Assembly (NCBI GenBank): GCA_021234155.1
Contig: JAJEKV010000052.1
Span: 8,643,358 to 8,707,357, forward strand
From: Isoetes taiwanensis
Taxonomy: Eukaryota; Streptophyta; Lycopodiopsida; Isoetales; Isoetaceae
Direction of reading: 5' to 3'
DNA length: 64,000 nucleotides
Position numbers and translations under genes: made by a program
Shown here: piece by piece, positions 19,763 to 29,710 of the stretch
How the letters are laid out: every line of letters begins with the position of its first letter
Numbering within the stretch: position 1 is the first letter of the stretch
The notes under the pieces: generated by a model
Seen by the model: the letters and a program-made list of their open reading frames with translations, nothing else
Databases searched by the model: none
What the model was told of the DNA's origin: nothing

Positions 19763-21357
19763 TTACTCTTCAAACTTCTTGAGGTAGTCGGTGGTCCTCC
19801 AAAATTTCTTCACTTGGGCCGTACCTAATGACCTGTTAAGTTCACGAGAATATTTGTTGGCGTCCCTCCTTGATCTTGCCTCCATGTCTCGCAATTCTCC
19901 TATCCGATGTATCTGCGGTTGTCCTTTGCCAATCGCCTGCCGCCTATAAAGGGATTGCAAAGTCGAAGATGGTCAATGCAATGCGCTCTCTTGATCGGGA
20001 CAACATGGTCGATGTTTGGAGGTAATCGTGCATGGTGTCCGAACCCTGAGAGGGCGATAAGCATAAAGACCCCTTCTTCACCTCTTGGGCTAAATTGGCG
20101 GTGAATGACCGCTATTCTTCCGTCCAGCGGCAACGGCAGGTAGTATCTGAGCGCCTTATCATGCCCTGTTTCTTCGGCAGACGAGGAAGTTGCCACAATG
20201 CCTTCCCGCCAAGTCATCCACCGTATCTCCTCTAGCTCTCTGAAGTCTTGGTGCACCAGCCTCCTTAGGTTGATCTGCCTCCATCTTTGCCGGGATGGGT
20301 GTTGGCGAGCTCGGTAATAATGCTGATGTGGACTTGCCTTTGATGCCCATTTGTTCCTGAATTGCCATGAACTCCTCCTCCGAGGGCAATTCCCTTTCGG
20401 CCATCATCATGCGATGCTGCGTAAGCCTCTATATCGATGATGTCTGCGGTGAAGGTCCTGGCTTCTCTTATGCTGATAGGGAAGTCCTGAGCTTCTCGAT
20501 CGATGAAGTCGTCGAGATCTGCCTGCTGTCGTAGAAGGTGTAAAATCTCATCCACCCTAAGGCCTCTGTCGCGGCACTGTGGAAGATTCTTGATGTCGTG
20601 AAGGGTTAGATATGCCTCGCCTGCTATGAACACCGTCAAAGCTTGTAATGCCCCCGCCTGGGGCTCTTCTTGTTTGTTTCTCATGATCCCTCTTCCGAAG
20701 TTTTGGATCTGCTGTTCCGCTTTGCCTCTCTCTGTTCTAGATCCGGTCTTCCGGTCTGATTAAGTATTCATCCTCCTCCTCTTCTTCTTGCTTTCGTATT
20801 TCGAGTCGCATCCGTTCCTCCTCTGCTTTGGCCATGGCTATGGGTTCAACTTCTAAAGGCTGCACTGAGGGTTCCCCTATCTGGGTTTGACCCCGAAGAG
20901 ATAGAAAGATGGCTACAGCTGCTGTATAGGAGAAGTACCTCCTCCTATTGACAGAGATGGACATGTAGTTGGGAAGGCGGACTGCTTTATTCTCTAAGTA
21001 CTTATCTACATTTGGGATATCTTGCAGGGCTGACTTGAGGGCAGTGTTAGGTGCAAAATACCCTACACAAGGTGGGAGTTCTACCAAAAAGGGTCCTATC
21101 TTGGCATGGAACTCGGACATGATGTTCTGGTAGAAGGGAGTGGCGTTGATGGTGGCCTCAATGTCAAGTTCCCTTCGGAAGATCTTGAAGACAGGTCGAT
21201 GTCGACTTTCACCCACATGAGCTGTGGTCTTTGTACCATCGCTTGAATGAAGAAGTGGCCATGAGCACCGAGGAGCCTGGGGATGATGACGGAGTCTGAA
21301 GCGCCCTAAGGATCGGGAAATCGGCTTGGAGCGCCCGAGCGAGGTTGGAAGGTGCAA
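19763..21357 (-). pseudogene. ORF-B upstream of gag, unknown function
   Basis: A chain of overlapping minus-strand frames (21357-20737, 20684-20265, 20410-20159, 20256-19900, 19960-19763) that probably formed one protein of about 500 residues. The first part has FYQNIMSEFHAKIGPFLVEL and later VRLPNYMSISVNRRRYFSYT. An acidic/basic helix follows (EEERMRLEIRKQEEEEEDEY), then LHLLRQQADLDDFIDREAQD, then the motif LPSEEEFMAIQEQM that is shared with the outer element's ORF at 10330. It ends WRTTDYLKKFEE. It is not a pol domain and I do not recognise the family. A separate ORF ahead of gag is unusual in chromoviruses. Confidence 0.55.
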
Positions 21358-21542
21358 ATGACACTTGGGTTCCCCTTTATAGGCAAAACCCTAATTTTGG
21401 GAAAATTTTAGGTTTACAATTCTCTGACTTTCTGGGGTCTAGAGGTATGATTTATAGGCTAACTGAGCTTGGAAATGCTCCTAAGGGTCCCTAAGCAATG
21501 ATTTTGGTTCGTCTAAGGACAACTTGGATGAATTTATTTAGA

Positions 21543-21618
21543 CCACTCACCGCAGTCGCGCCCGGGTGGGATCGGTTTGCAAACCCGAACTGGTTGGGGC
21601 GCACTCTGTGAGGGGTGG
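21543..21618 (-). repeat. leader hairpin (inner element) H1
   Basis: A 76-bp imperfect inverted repeat. On the plus strand: CCACTCAC ... GCGCCC ... CGGTTTGCAAACCCG ... GGGCGC ... GTGAGGGGTGG. The three stem segments pair symmetrically, with palindrome GGTTTGCAAACC at the tip. Confidence 0.8.
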
Positions 21619-21751
21619 GCTGCTTTTTTAGGTCACTAATGATGCTAAACTAGAGAACTAAAGACATAATCCTGGATATCTCATCGAGATAGATAGGATT
21701 GAGCCTTTACTCGCCTTATTTGGGTAAGTTGTAGTGGAGTTTGGGGTTCGA

Positions 21752-21827
21752 CCACTCACCACAGTCTTGCCCGAGGGGTGGAATCGGATTCCAAACCAAA
21801 TGGGTGCAGGCGCACTCTGTGAGGTGG
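21752..21827 (-). repeat. leader hairpin (inner element) H2
   Basis: Same plan as H1 with changed bases: CCACTCACC, tip GGATTCCAAACC, GCGCACTCTGTGAGGTGG. The outer stem is kept. Confidence 0.75.
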
Positions 21828-21958
21828 AGCTCCATTTGACTTCGGCGTTGGCCAATTTGGACAGATTAGGGGTCAATTCCTACTAACTAGGGTGAGCTAG
21901 GTCGAATAGTATACCTACTTTTGCATTTAGGCAAGATTTGGCACCAAACCATGCTCAA

Positions 21959-22031
21959 CCACTCACCACGATCGCCAGGGGTGGGATCGGTTTGCAAACC
22001 CAATGGGTTGGGGCGCACTCGTGAGGGGTGG
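21959..22031 (-). repeat. leader hairpin (inner element) H3
   Basis: CCACTCACC, tip GGTTTGCAAACCC, GGGCGCACTC, GTGAGGGGTGG. It is the nearest relative of H1. It lies between ORF-A and ORF-B. Confidence 0.8.
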
Positions 22032-22302
22032 GATCAAAATGCCTGGTTTGTTCCGAACTTTGCTATTTCTAAATGTAGAATTCGGCAATACACCCTATTT
22101 AAACTCGATTGGACTTATTTATTTATCAAAATTATAGACTTATACCAAAGAAAAGGTCATTTACAATAGTTCAGGGGCCCTCCTTCTTAATAAACTGAGC
22201 TAGTCTAATATCTTTGGGCATACAAGTCACTCTCTTAGCGTGTTGAGCACACGCGACGAGTCTTCCAGTAATGTACGATGTCTTTCTCCGGCGCCTCTGC
22301 GG

Positions 22303-23260
22303 TCACGAGCAACATGTCGTCCGTGACCCTTTGGATGGGTCGAACTCCTGCAAAATCTCCCTCGTTAGACGTGCAAAGGGGGCTCTGGGAATGAGGAAGC
22401 CATAGCTCTGCTGGAAGTGCTTAATTTCTTGGGCCGCCCTCGCGAATTTTGAGTCCGCCGGCCTCTTCATCGGCTTCTTCGGAGGGGTTGGCTGTTCGGT
22501 GGGCGCTTTCAGCGTGTTCTTCTTAGTTGGCCGACCTCCCTCAATGGTCTTCACTCTGTGTTCTTAAGTAGTATTTGGAGTATTCTTAGGTGCATTTTCA
22601 TGTGCGGTATACTCCTTTAGCTCCTTCCGGTACTTCAAGTCCCGCTTCAGCGCGTAGGACTCCCTCTGCGGCCTTGGTTTCTTGGTGCTGTCGCTGGGGT
22701 GCTTCGGCGACGGCCATTTAGGATAGGGCAGTGCATTAGCCACAGGGTCTTCATCCTCCGGTATTGGGTTTGAAGGGCCCGAAGTCTCTCCTGGTTCGTG
22801 TCCTCCCGCTCCCTCCTCGGGTTGGTCGGACGAAGATGGAGAGCTTCTCGGATCCGGCTCTGTATGGTCACTCCAGCGGCGGTGTCTTCTTCTTCTTCGG
22901 CTTCTCCGCCGGCACTTCCGGGTCCTTACCTTTCTCCGCTCTCACCTTCTCCCGCTCCTCTTTGCGCTTCCTCCTTTCTTCCCTCTTCTATTCCTTCTCC
23001 TCCCTCCTCTTTCTTCGTTCTTCCTTTTCCTTCCGACGCTCCGCCTTGGATTTCCTCGGCTCGCCTTCTTCTCTTTCCCTCTTCTTCTTCTTCGGTTTCG
23101 GCTCTGGTTCCTCATTATCCCCGAAGATCTCCCTCAGCAGCTCCCTCCTCAGGCTCGCCGCCGCGTCCGCCTCCCAATCAAGGTGCTCCGATACCTGTTC
23201 CTGCTCTTGAGGGTTAGGGTTAGGTGGTTCAACCCGGTGCCGCCTCTTCCCGATGTGCAC
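22303..23260 (-). pseudogene. ORF-A, highly charged protein of unknown function
   Basis: A minus-strand frame starting at 23260 with MHIGKRRHRVEPPNPN, then HLDWEADAAASLRRELLREI and an extremely Glu/Lys/Arg-rich stretch (KPKKKKREREEGEPRKSK), probably a long charged helix or nucleic-acid-binding tail. Frames continue at 22871-22647 and 22554-22303, ending with FQQSYGFLIPRAPFARLTRE. The plus-strand Ser-rich open frames over 22764-23217 are antisense images of this composition. It is flanked on both sides by leader hairpins. Function unknown; it is not gag or pol. Confidence 0.45.
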
Positions 23261-23581
23261 TTGCCTCCGTCGGCCTTACGTGGACGGCTGCGCTCTGGCG
23301 CTCACATAACGGGTGGCATAACCTTGCGGGCGATCTGTTTTACGTCCGTGCCATGCTTTTGTTTGTCGGGTTTCGAGCTTTGGCGCCTGAAGATCGTCTT
23401 CTTGGTCGAGCTGTTCTCCGGGAAAGGTGGGGGTAAAATGGAAACCCTAATTTTCTATTTATAGGGAGGTGGAATTTAGGGTTGGGACCCGCAATTCATA
23501 TGGGGAAAAAAAAAACAAACTAGGGCATTAGCGAAGGTGCACGAGGCATTCATTTGGGTTCACCATACTTCAAAACACCCA

Positions 23582-23646
23582 CCACTCACACGTCTTTGGG
23601 CCAGATTGGATTCCAACCCGAAAGGGTCAGGCGCACTCTGTGGGGT
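23582..23646 (-). repeat. leader hairpin (inner element) H4
   Basis: CCACTCACACGTC, tip GGATTCCAACCC, GGCGCACTCTGTGGGG. It is the shortest and least perfect member, placed between the primer site and ORF-A. Confidence 0.65.
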
Positions 23647-23787
23647 CGATTTTTCGAGGCTATTTTACAATTTACAGGGAGTTTCTTAGTGTTATAACAT
23701 ACAAACCTATCTAGAACTAAGGGAATAAGCCAAACTACACCATTATCTTAATTAATTGGGACACCTAACTATGTCAACGGAGGTCAA

Positions 23788-23864
23788 CCACTCACCACAA
23801 TGTCTTTGGCGGAATCGGTTTTATTGAAACCGAATGGTCTTTGGGCGCACTCTGTAAGGGGTGG
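23788..23864 (-). repeat. leader hairpin (inner element) H5
   Basis: CCACTCACCAC, tip stem CGGTTTtattGAAACCG, GGGCGCACTCTGTAAGGG, GTGG. The tip differs from H1 on both sides while staying paired. It is the closest hairpin to the primer-binding site (about 200 bp). Confidence 0.75.
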
Positions 23865-24064
23865 CCTATTTTTTTTGGCAATTTAGGTTGGGAAAGATGC
23901 TACACTTCACTAGCAACCTATCATGGAGTTAAAATCTACCCAAAAATTGGAAATTTTCCCAATTGTTCGAGCTCTTGCTTGGGTGGCTATACCCCAAGAC
24001 TCGAATCTACTGTTAGTCCTAAGGAAAAAAATGGCCAGTGCTCGATCTTGGATGCCAAGATCAT

Positions 24065-24076
24065 GCTCTGATACCA
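24065..24076 (-). other. primer-binding site of inner element
   Basis: On the minus strand TGGTATCAGAGC, one base from the 5' LTR end. It is complementary to the 3' end of initiator methionine tRNA and identical to the outer element's site. Confidence 0.9.
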
Positions 24077-24077
24077 C

Positions 24078-25675
24078 TGTGACGTCCCCTACTCCTTATA
24101 CGATGCCCGCATCGTATTCGAAGGAGGAGCATTCCCCCTGGCAGCTGCCTGACAGGGGCCATCCACCTGACTCTACTCCCATGGGGGCAGAGCCAGCAAG
24201 GGAAGAGTGGATGTGTCATTCATCCGTCTTCCATCGGATCGACCTATCTGCGGAAGCGTAACAAACAAACGTGAGCACAACTAATAATATACAACACAAT
24301 CACCATAACCATAGCAACATCACAGAGTCAGCAATACCTTCATAACAATAATACAAAGGAAAGATCCTACCCAGGGCTCGGACTCAAGGGGGATGACTGA
24401 CGGCTAGGCCTCCAGAGTTCATTGCAGACAGAATTCATGGCAATGGATTTGGCTGGCATAGAACATGGCTTAGGGTAGTCCACTCCATCCGCCCCTCCCG
24501 TGCACACTTTGCAAAGTAGGCTGAAAAGTGTTGGGACTTGGCCGTAGCCTGCCGGGTGAATAGCCAGAGGGGCTACTACTGCTGGGTTGCATCTCCCCAA
24601 CCCCGATGAGGCAGGAAGAGAGCTGCCTCTCCTCCAGAGGTATCCATGCTCATCGCAGGCGGCTAGAGGGCCACTGCCCTTATTCGACTTGAACTCACTG
24701 GAAGGTCATGTCCACCACCCCACGAGTGTCGAGCTCATGCCTTGCCCACACGCAGTGACAAGCCATTAAGCCTAGCCAGCAAAGACCCCCGATAGGCTTT
24801 ACTACCAGAGGGATCAGTCCGCGATGAGACAAGTTCCTCCTTATCAACCGGCCTTGCCCCTTCACCCACAGCCAGGTGGGCTCCTGTGCACGGGCCGCAT
24901 TTATGTGGGAACTAAGGTGCTATGCTAGGAGCATCTTCTACACAGCCTTTAGGTCTCTACCCCCCTTCCCACAACAAGGAGATCACAGAGTGGAATACAT
25001 GCAATATCACAGAACAGAGATAGAGAATCATATCAATCTATCTACTTAACATCCAATGTTAGGTTCATTCGTTAGAGTCTCAGATCTAGGGATCTACAAG
25101 GCTTCCAGAGATGATCCAACATACTAAACCGGCATATTGCCATGCCTAAAGACGGTTTTGCACAACAGAACAACTAGATACCTGCTCCTTGGCTTGCTCC
25201 TGATCCTCGGAAGGCGTCCATGCTCCTGATCTTGCCGAAGACAGCTGCTACTCAGCAACCTGTTGTGCAAATCCGACTTTTCGGAGCCTGGCAATGCGAT
25301 TTCGAGCCTTACCTTGGCCGAATTGGCCCAGGAAAGCCCTAATTGCGAAAGAGGAAAGGAGGCTCTAGAAAACCCTAATTGGCAAAGTGAAAGGAGAGCT
25401 AGGGTCTAGGGTTTTAGCCCTTATATAGACCCTATCTAGGTTAGGGCATCCACATGGGCAAATGGCTTTAAGCCATTTGGAAATGGATGAACAAGGAACC
25501 TTTTGTTGTGTATGTTTAATTACATACCCAACATCCAAGGTTGCCCCCTAGGTGCAACCTTTAGCTCCTAGGTGCAACGTTGTCCTACTCTCAAGTACAT
25601 GTCACTTGTGACATGTACGTGTGACGTGGCAGTATAATATACGTATTGGGGCGTATATTATGCTGGAACGTCACA
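24078..25675 (-). repeat. 5' LTR of inner element
   Basis: 1598 bp. On the minus strand it starts TGTGACGTTCCAGCATAATA and ends GGGACGTCACA. A TATATAAG box lies near 25430-25437 on the minus strand. It includes the GATGCAACCCAG...AAAGTGTGCACGGG block also found in the outer LTRs. It is followed at 25676 by the right target duplication AAGAT. Confidence 0.93.
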
Positions 25676-25680
25676 AAGAT

Positions 25681-28671
25681 AATAGCCATGCTATTCAACG
25701 ACAAGAGTATATCTAAGGCAGGTACTTCTTCAACTCAAGGGTCAAGCTGCGCAGATATAAGGATCCATCATCCCGACAACATAGCCAGCAGGGAGGAGAG
25801 CCATGATGCTTTACTTGCCAGAGAGGCCGACATGCATAGAGGGACAAAGGTCAGGAACTGAAAGCTGGAGAAGTGCTAGCAACCGACTTCTTCCACGAGC
25901 TCCCTAGAGGCAACAGGAGGATCAAGACTGACGAGCACAATCAAAATCACTGGAAGGTACCTCAAGACAAGAAGACGGCATAGCACTGTGGAATGTGACA
26001 ACGTCCAAGCCATGTGATCGAGGGGATCAAACAAGTAAGATTGGAAGCTCAATGGAGAAGCAACTAGGCGAGCCGAGCCGATGACTTGCACGCGGACTTG
26101 CATGCAACTTGGTGAACCCAAGGATCGACGATTCAAAGAACAATTGTAGAAGAGAACAACTCCAGAGGAGTATAGCCAAAGGAATCGCGCAGAACCTCAA
26201 GAGACGCCTCCAAATAGCTTCAAGTATCATGAAGGAGGAACAATTATCGCCCAAGAACAGGATCAAGAAGCAGACCGAAATGTTGAAGCATCAACGACCA
26301 GCACACCTTTAGTTAGAATGTGATGCAAAGCATATTGTGCCATAGCCGACAAACATCGGAGGGCCCAAGTATATCAAAAAGTTACCCCGGAGTACGAGCT
26401 GACGTACAAATAGGAGGATATAGATCATCAACACCATTGCACCGGGAGGAACACCGATGACATTGCCAAGGAGTAGGTCTACAACTCGAAGGGAGGCACA
26501 AGGGGGACCTAATAGCTCTAGTAGTAATTGTAATTATGTAAGCTATATGCTTTGCATGTATAGTTCCCTTGTTATTCCTTCCCTCCCATAGCGTAACAGA
26601 TCAAAGGAAGAGATGTCACGCAATTTGCAGGGGTGAAGCAATCAACATCCTCAACACTCTTCGGGCAACATGATAACGACAAGAGGACTCGACGTATGAG
26701 ACGTCGATGGAGTCGAAGAAACAATATCGGATACAGAGTCGTCCTTTAGCTGCCAAGACAAAGAGTTCAAGATGAAAGATCTTTTTCAACGGCGCCACCT
26801 TCAGGCTTTTGAAAAGTGGCATGGAAGATTTCAAGTGATCAGCTACGCCATCAAAGCCACCAGCAATGAGAGGCTTCTAGCGAACAAAGTCAACCTCTAC
26901 ATCAAAGAGGAGCCACCGTCAAGGAGACTGAAGTATCGAGCGACTCGGAAGAACGTCACCTTGCTACTTCAAGCAAGCAACGAGTGGATGAGCTTCTAGC
27001 AAGCTCGAGGATCTAAGGCCATGGGGCCTAGTAGGTTAAATGTATGGATGGTAACATCCATATTGGGATTAGAAGGCATTTCCAGATATTCTCGCTGAAA
27101 GGATTGCCCCAATATTGAGCTAAGCGTCAAGGATTGGGAAGGAAATGCATAGGAGTAACTAAAATTATACACGATTGTTAACAGACATCCAACATATTGA
27201 AACCACTTGGTGAGATTGATCTCCTCGCTAAGAAGGATTCATTGCTAGGATAATTGTTGACCATGTATAAATCTAGTACCTCCAAAGAATAATCCAACCG
27301 AAAGAAAAGAAGTAATCTAACAAGTCCGGCCAACTTGTTACGATGACATCAATTCGATTGGTAGGAATATTCCAAGAGTTTAAATAACTAAGAAAGGGGG
27401 AATCTCTAGAATATAAAAGAATAATACATGTAAGGTACATCTAAAATAAGAATTATAGTAATCAAATAGTCTTTTGAGACAAAAGGAATTGTCATGATGA
27501 CAAAACCTTGTGGTTTAGAACCGTTCTAACTAAGTAGGTAACCCGTAACTATATTGAAATAAATGATAACATAATATGTGCATCCATCTTAGATGGTTAT
27601 ATATGTCAGCTAAGGCTAGTAAATTAATGTGCTAAGTAAGAAGCGTATAACCTCTTAAGGGGAGAGAATAGATATGACATTGTGTACAACGTCATTGAAG
27701 GGATGCAAGACCATTTTCTTTTCGAAGAAAGTGGGAGGGCTCAATCTTATGATTGAACCTACTTCCATCGAATTGACCGACCCGTAGAATAGAGTTCACT
27801 CCGGCAATGGCCGAAGCGAATGGAGCGTAAGATAGATAGATAGATAGCTCAGGAGGCCTTCAACGTGCGAGACTAACATGGTAGCTAACTACACCAATGA
27901 AGTGGAGCAAAACTATGGGAGCAATGCAACGACCAAGTCATCTCCAAATTACTCGACGCCGGCTCAATGGGTGGATGAGTTGTAGCCTTAGGTAAGGTGT
28001 GCGCATGTATTATAAGCTTTAATATGTCTTATTGATAAGTTAAATATAGATCCTAATAACTGCATAGAATTGGCTGTACGTATATGTATCATGGGGAAAT
28101 AAGTTAAATAACAACGATAATGTGAGGTAGCATGTTAATTAATCCTTCGCAAGGATGCAATTCCTTCCAAGGATAGCTATATGACCTCGGGGTCCTTATA
28201 AAAATAAATAGGAAATAGAATCCAGATATACTGAAGTGCATCTTAGGGTTATACTTCCAAGGGTAATGCAGGACCCAAGGAAGAGAATAAGAAGCACATC
28301 TAATCCTTGTGTGTGATAATTAAAAACCCTGTCCATGTAACAATAGGTCTAAATCAGAGTTATTGTTTAAATAATCGCGATCTAAAAGCCGTTAAATATT
28401 GTGAAGCTTAGAGTAAATATAATTGTACTATTGGAAGCAATATATCCAATACTACTATAATGTTAATATAAAAATATTACCGTAAGGTAATTAATAAGGG
28501 AAGTACAGCAGGATCATGCAGGGGTCCAAGACTCTAATGTTTACTTAAGACGTTAACGGATGCTAGCCGACATGCAACAGTTAGTGGAGGAAGTACGAAG
28601 ACGTCCTCTAGCAACAAGAGCATAGCGAGAAGCTCTGCATCGACAAGGTCAGATCTACTCGGCAAGGACAT
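25681..28671 (+). other. outer element internal region right of the nested insertion
   Basis: Three kilobases with only short open frames (longest plus-strand 75 codons, 26772-26999). No pol, gag or zinc-knuckle motif was found in any frame. A short (AGAT)n run lies at 27833-27847. Close to its right end the sequence GAAGAC...TCTGCATCGACAAGG weakly resembles the stretch after the inner element's chromodomain, which may be a trace of a lost pol 3' end. Confidence 0.4.
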
Positions 28672-29177
28672 CTCCGAAGTAATCGGCTCAGGCATGTCGA
28701 TTTATGTCTAGATTAATTTCATGTGTAGTTAAGATTAATCTACGCATGCAGCCTATGCTGGGATGGGTTGCATGCGTAATTACCGATGATGAGACCACTA
28801 CGGTGATCTCTAGGACTTGGTGTAATGTCATTGTAGGCATGACCGCGGTTTTGCTTGAATTAGTTGGAAGGTAGATTAAGTCTACTTCCATCCCACGGGA
28901 GTAGACGACCTCGAGAGATAAGAGGTCATTCAGGAATGCATTGATAGGAAAGCACCTCCAGTCAATGCCTACGGGGAGGACCCTACCCTTCACGTCCAAA
29001 TACGGGAAGGACCCTATCCTCCACGTCTCAAGCAACTAAAGGTATAGGCATGAGCGACATATAGGCATTATAGGGCGCTGTCTCCACGGCCACGATGGAA
29101 GAAGCATCCTCTTCCTACACTGGGAGATTAGTCATGCATTCATGTCGATAGATGGGGTGGTTCCCTTATAACCAACT
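28672..29177 (+). other. conserved 3' non-coding block of outer element
   Basis: Aligns with 14325-14825 of the inner element in the opposite orientation. The paired segments GTCTACTTC/GGAGTAGAC and GACCTC/GAGGTC lie at 28880-28927. One stem position changed from a U-A to a U-G pair, so the fold is kept. No coding potential was seen. Confidence 0.65.
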
Positions 29178-29697
29178 TTACATTAATATTCTAGCGTGGT
29201 GTGAATCCAGGAGGCCAATGAGAACGAAGAACCGGCGGGGAGTCGCATCACGAGTACTTGTACAGATAATTCTAGAGTAGTTGTGATTTCTACCATTGAA
29301 ACTAATCGCTTAAATCTTGTGTAAGCTAGTAAGTATGTAATTATAGATATTGTAAAATTAATGCAGGATTTCAAGGTGCAAAGACTTGCAACATAAATTT
29401 TGTTATAACGTGTTGCAAGGGATGGAGAGTACCTTGGAAGTGTAAATTTTGTATGAAATTGATAAACTTTGATAAACTTAAATGTTGTGTTAAGTAAGGC
29501 TAATAAGTACCCTTGTTTTAATGGAGTTATGAATTGATAAGTTATTGGATAATGTAATAACATTTTAAAATACTACCTTAGGGTGATTCTAATAATTGTG
29601 TAACCGTAATAGTAATAAAGTGTATGCATCAAGTTGGTTGCAGGACAAGAAGATCCCAAGGTGGGGAGACCCACGATGCTGCGGACAACATCATTTC

Positions 29698-29710
29698 AAG
29701 GTGGGGAGAA
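29698..29710 (+). other. polypurine tract of outer element
   Basis: AAGGTGGGGAGAA immediately before the 3' LTR, with a second copy AAGGTGGGGAGA at 29658-29669. The doubled arrangement is the same as in the inner element. Confidence 0.85.

Larger units (their letters stand above)
12359..25675 (-). mobile_element. inner LTR retrotransposon: Ty3/gypsy chromovirus, nested
   Basis: A 13.3-kb element on the minus strand inserted in the outer element. LTRs are at 24078-25675 (5') and 12359-13953 (3'); both run TG...CA. The target duplication AAGAT is at 12354-12358 and 25676-25680. On the minus strand the order is 5' LTR, primer site, leader with two hairpins, charged ORF-A, three hairpins, ORF-B, gag with CCHC knuckle, protease, RT, RNase H, integrase, chromodomain, conserved 3' block, doubled polypurine tract and 3' LTR. 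Protease-RT-RH-IN order plus a C-terminal chromodomain defines a chromovirus; chromodomains steer integration to particular chromatin. It is longer than typical chromoviruses (5-9 kb) because of the long LTRs and about 4.3 kb of extra sequence ahead of gag. All pol domains carry indels or stops. Confidence 0.93.

Noticed and set aside
21543..21618. Leader hairpin tip (GGTTTGCAAACC) as a tRNA B box
   Set aside because: It resembles GGTTCGAATCC only because both are palindrome-like; no A box lies at the right distance and other copies change the tip to unrelated paired bases.
22764..23217. Two long Ser/Phe-rich plus-strand frames
   Set aside because: They are antisense to the Glu/Lys/Arg-rich ORF-A; CTC/TTC codons arise from GAG/GAA on the other strand.
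27833..27847. (AGAT)n microsatellite
   Set aside because: Only about four units; of no evident significance.
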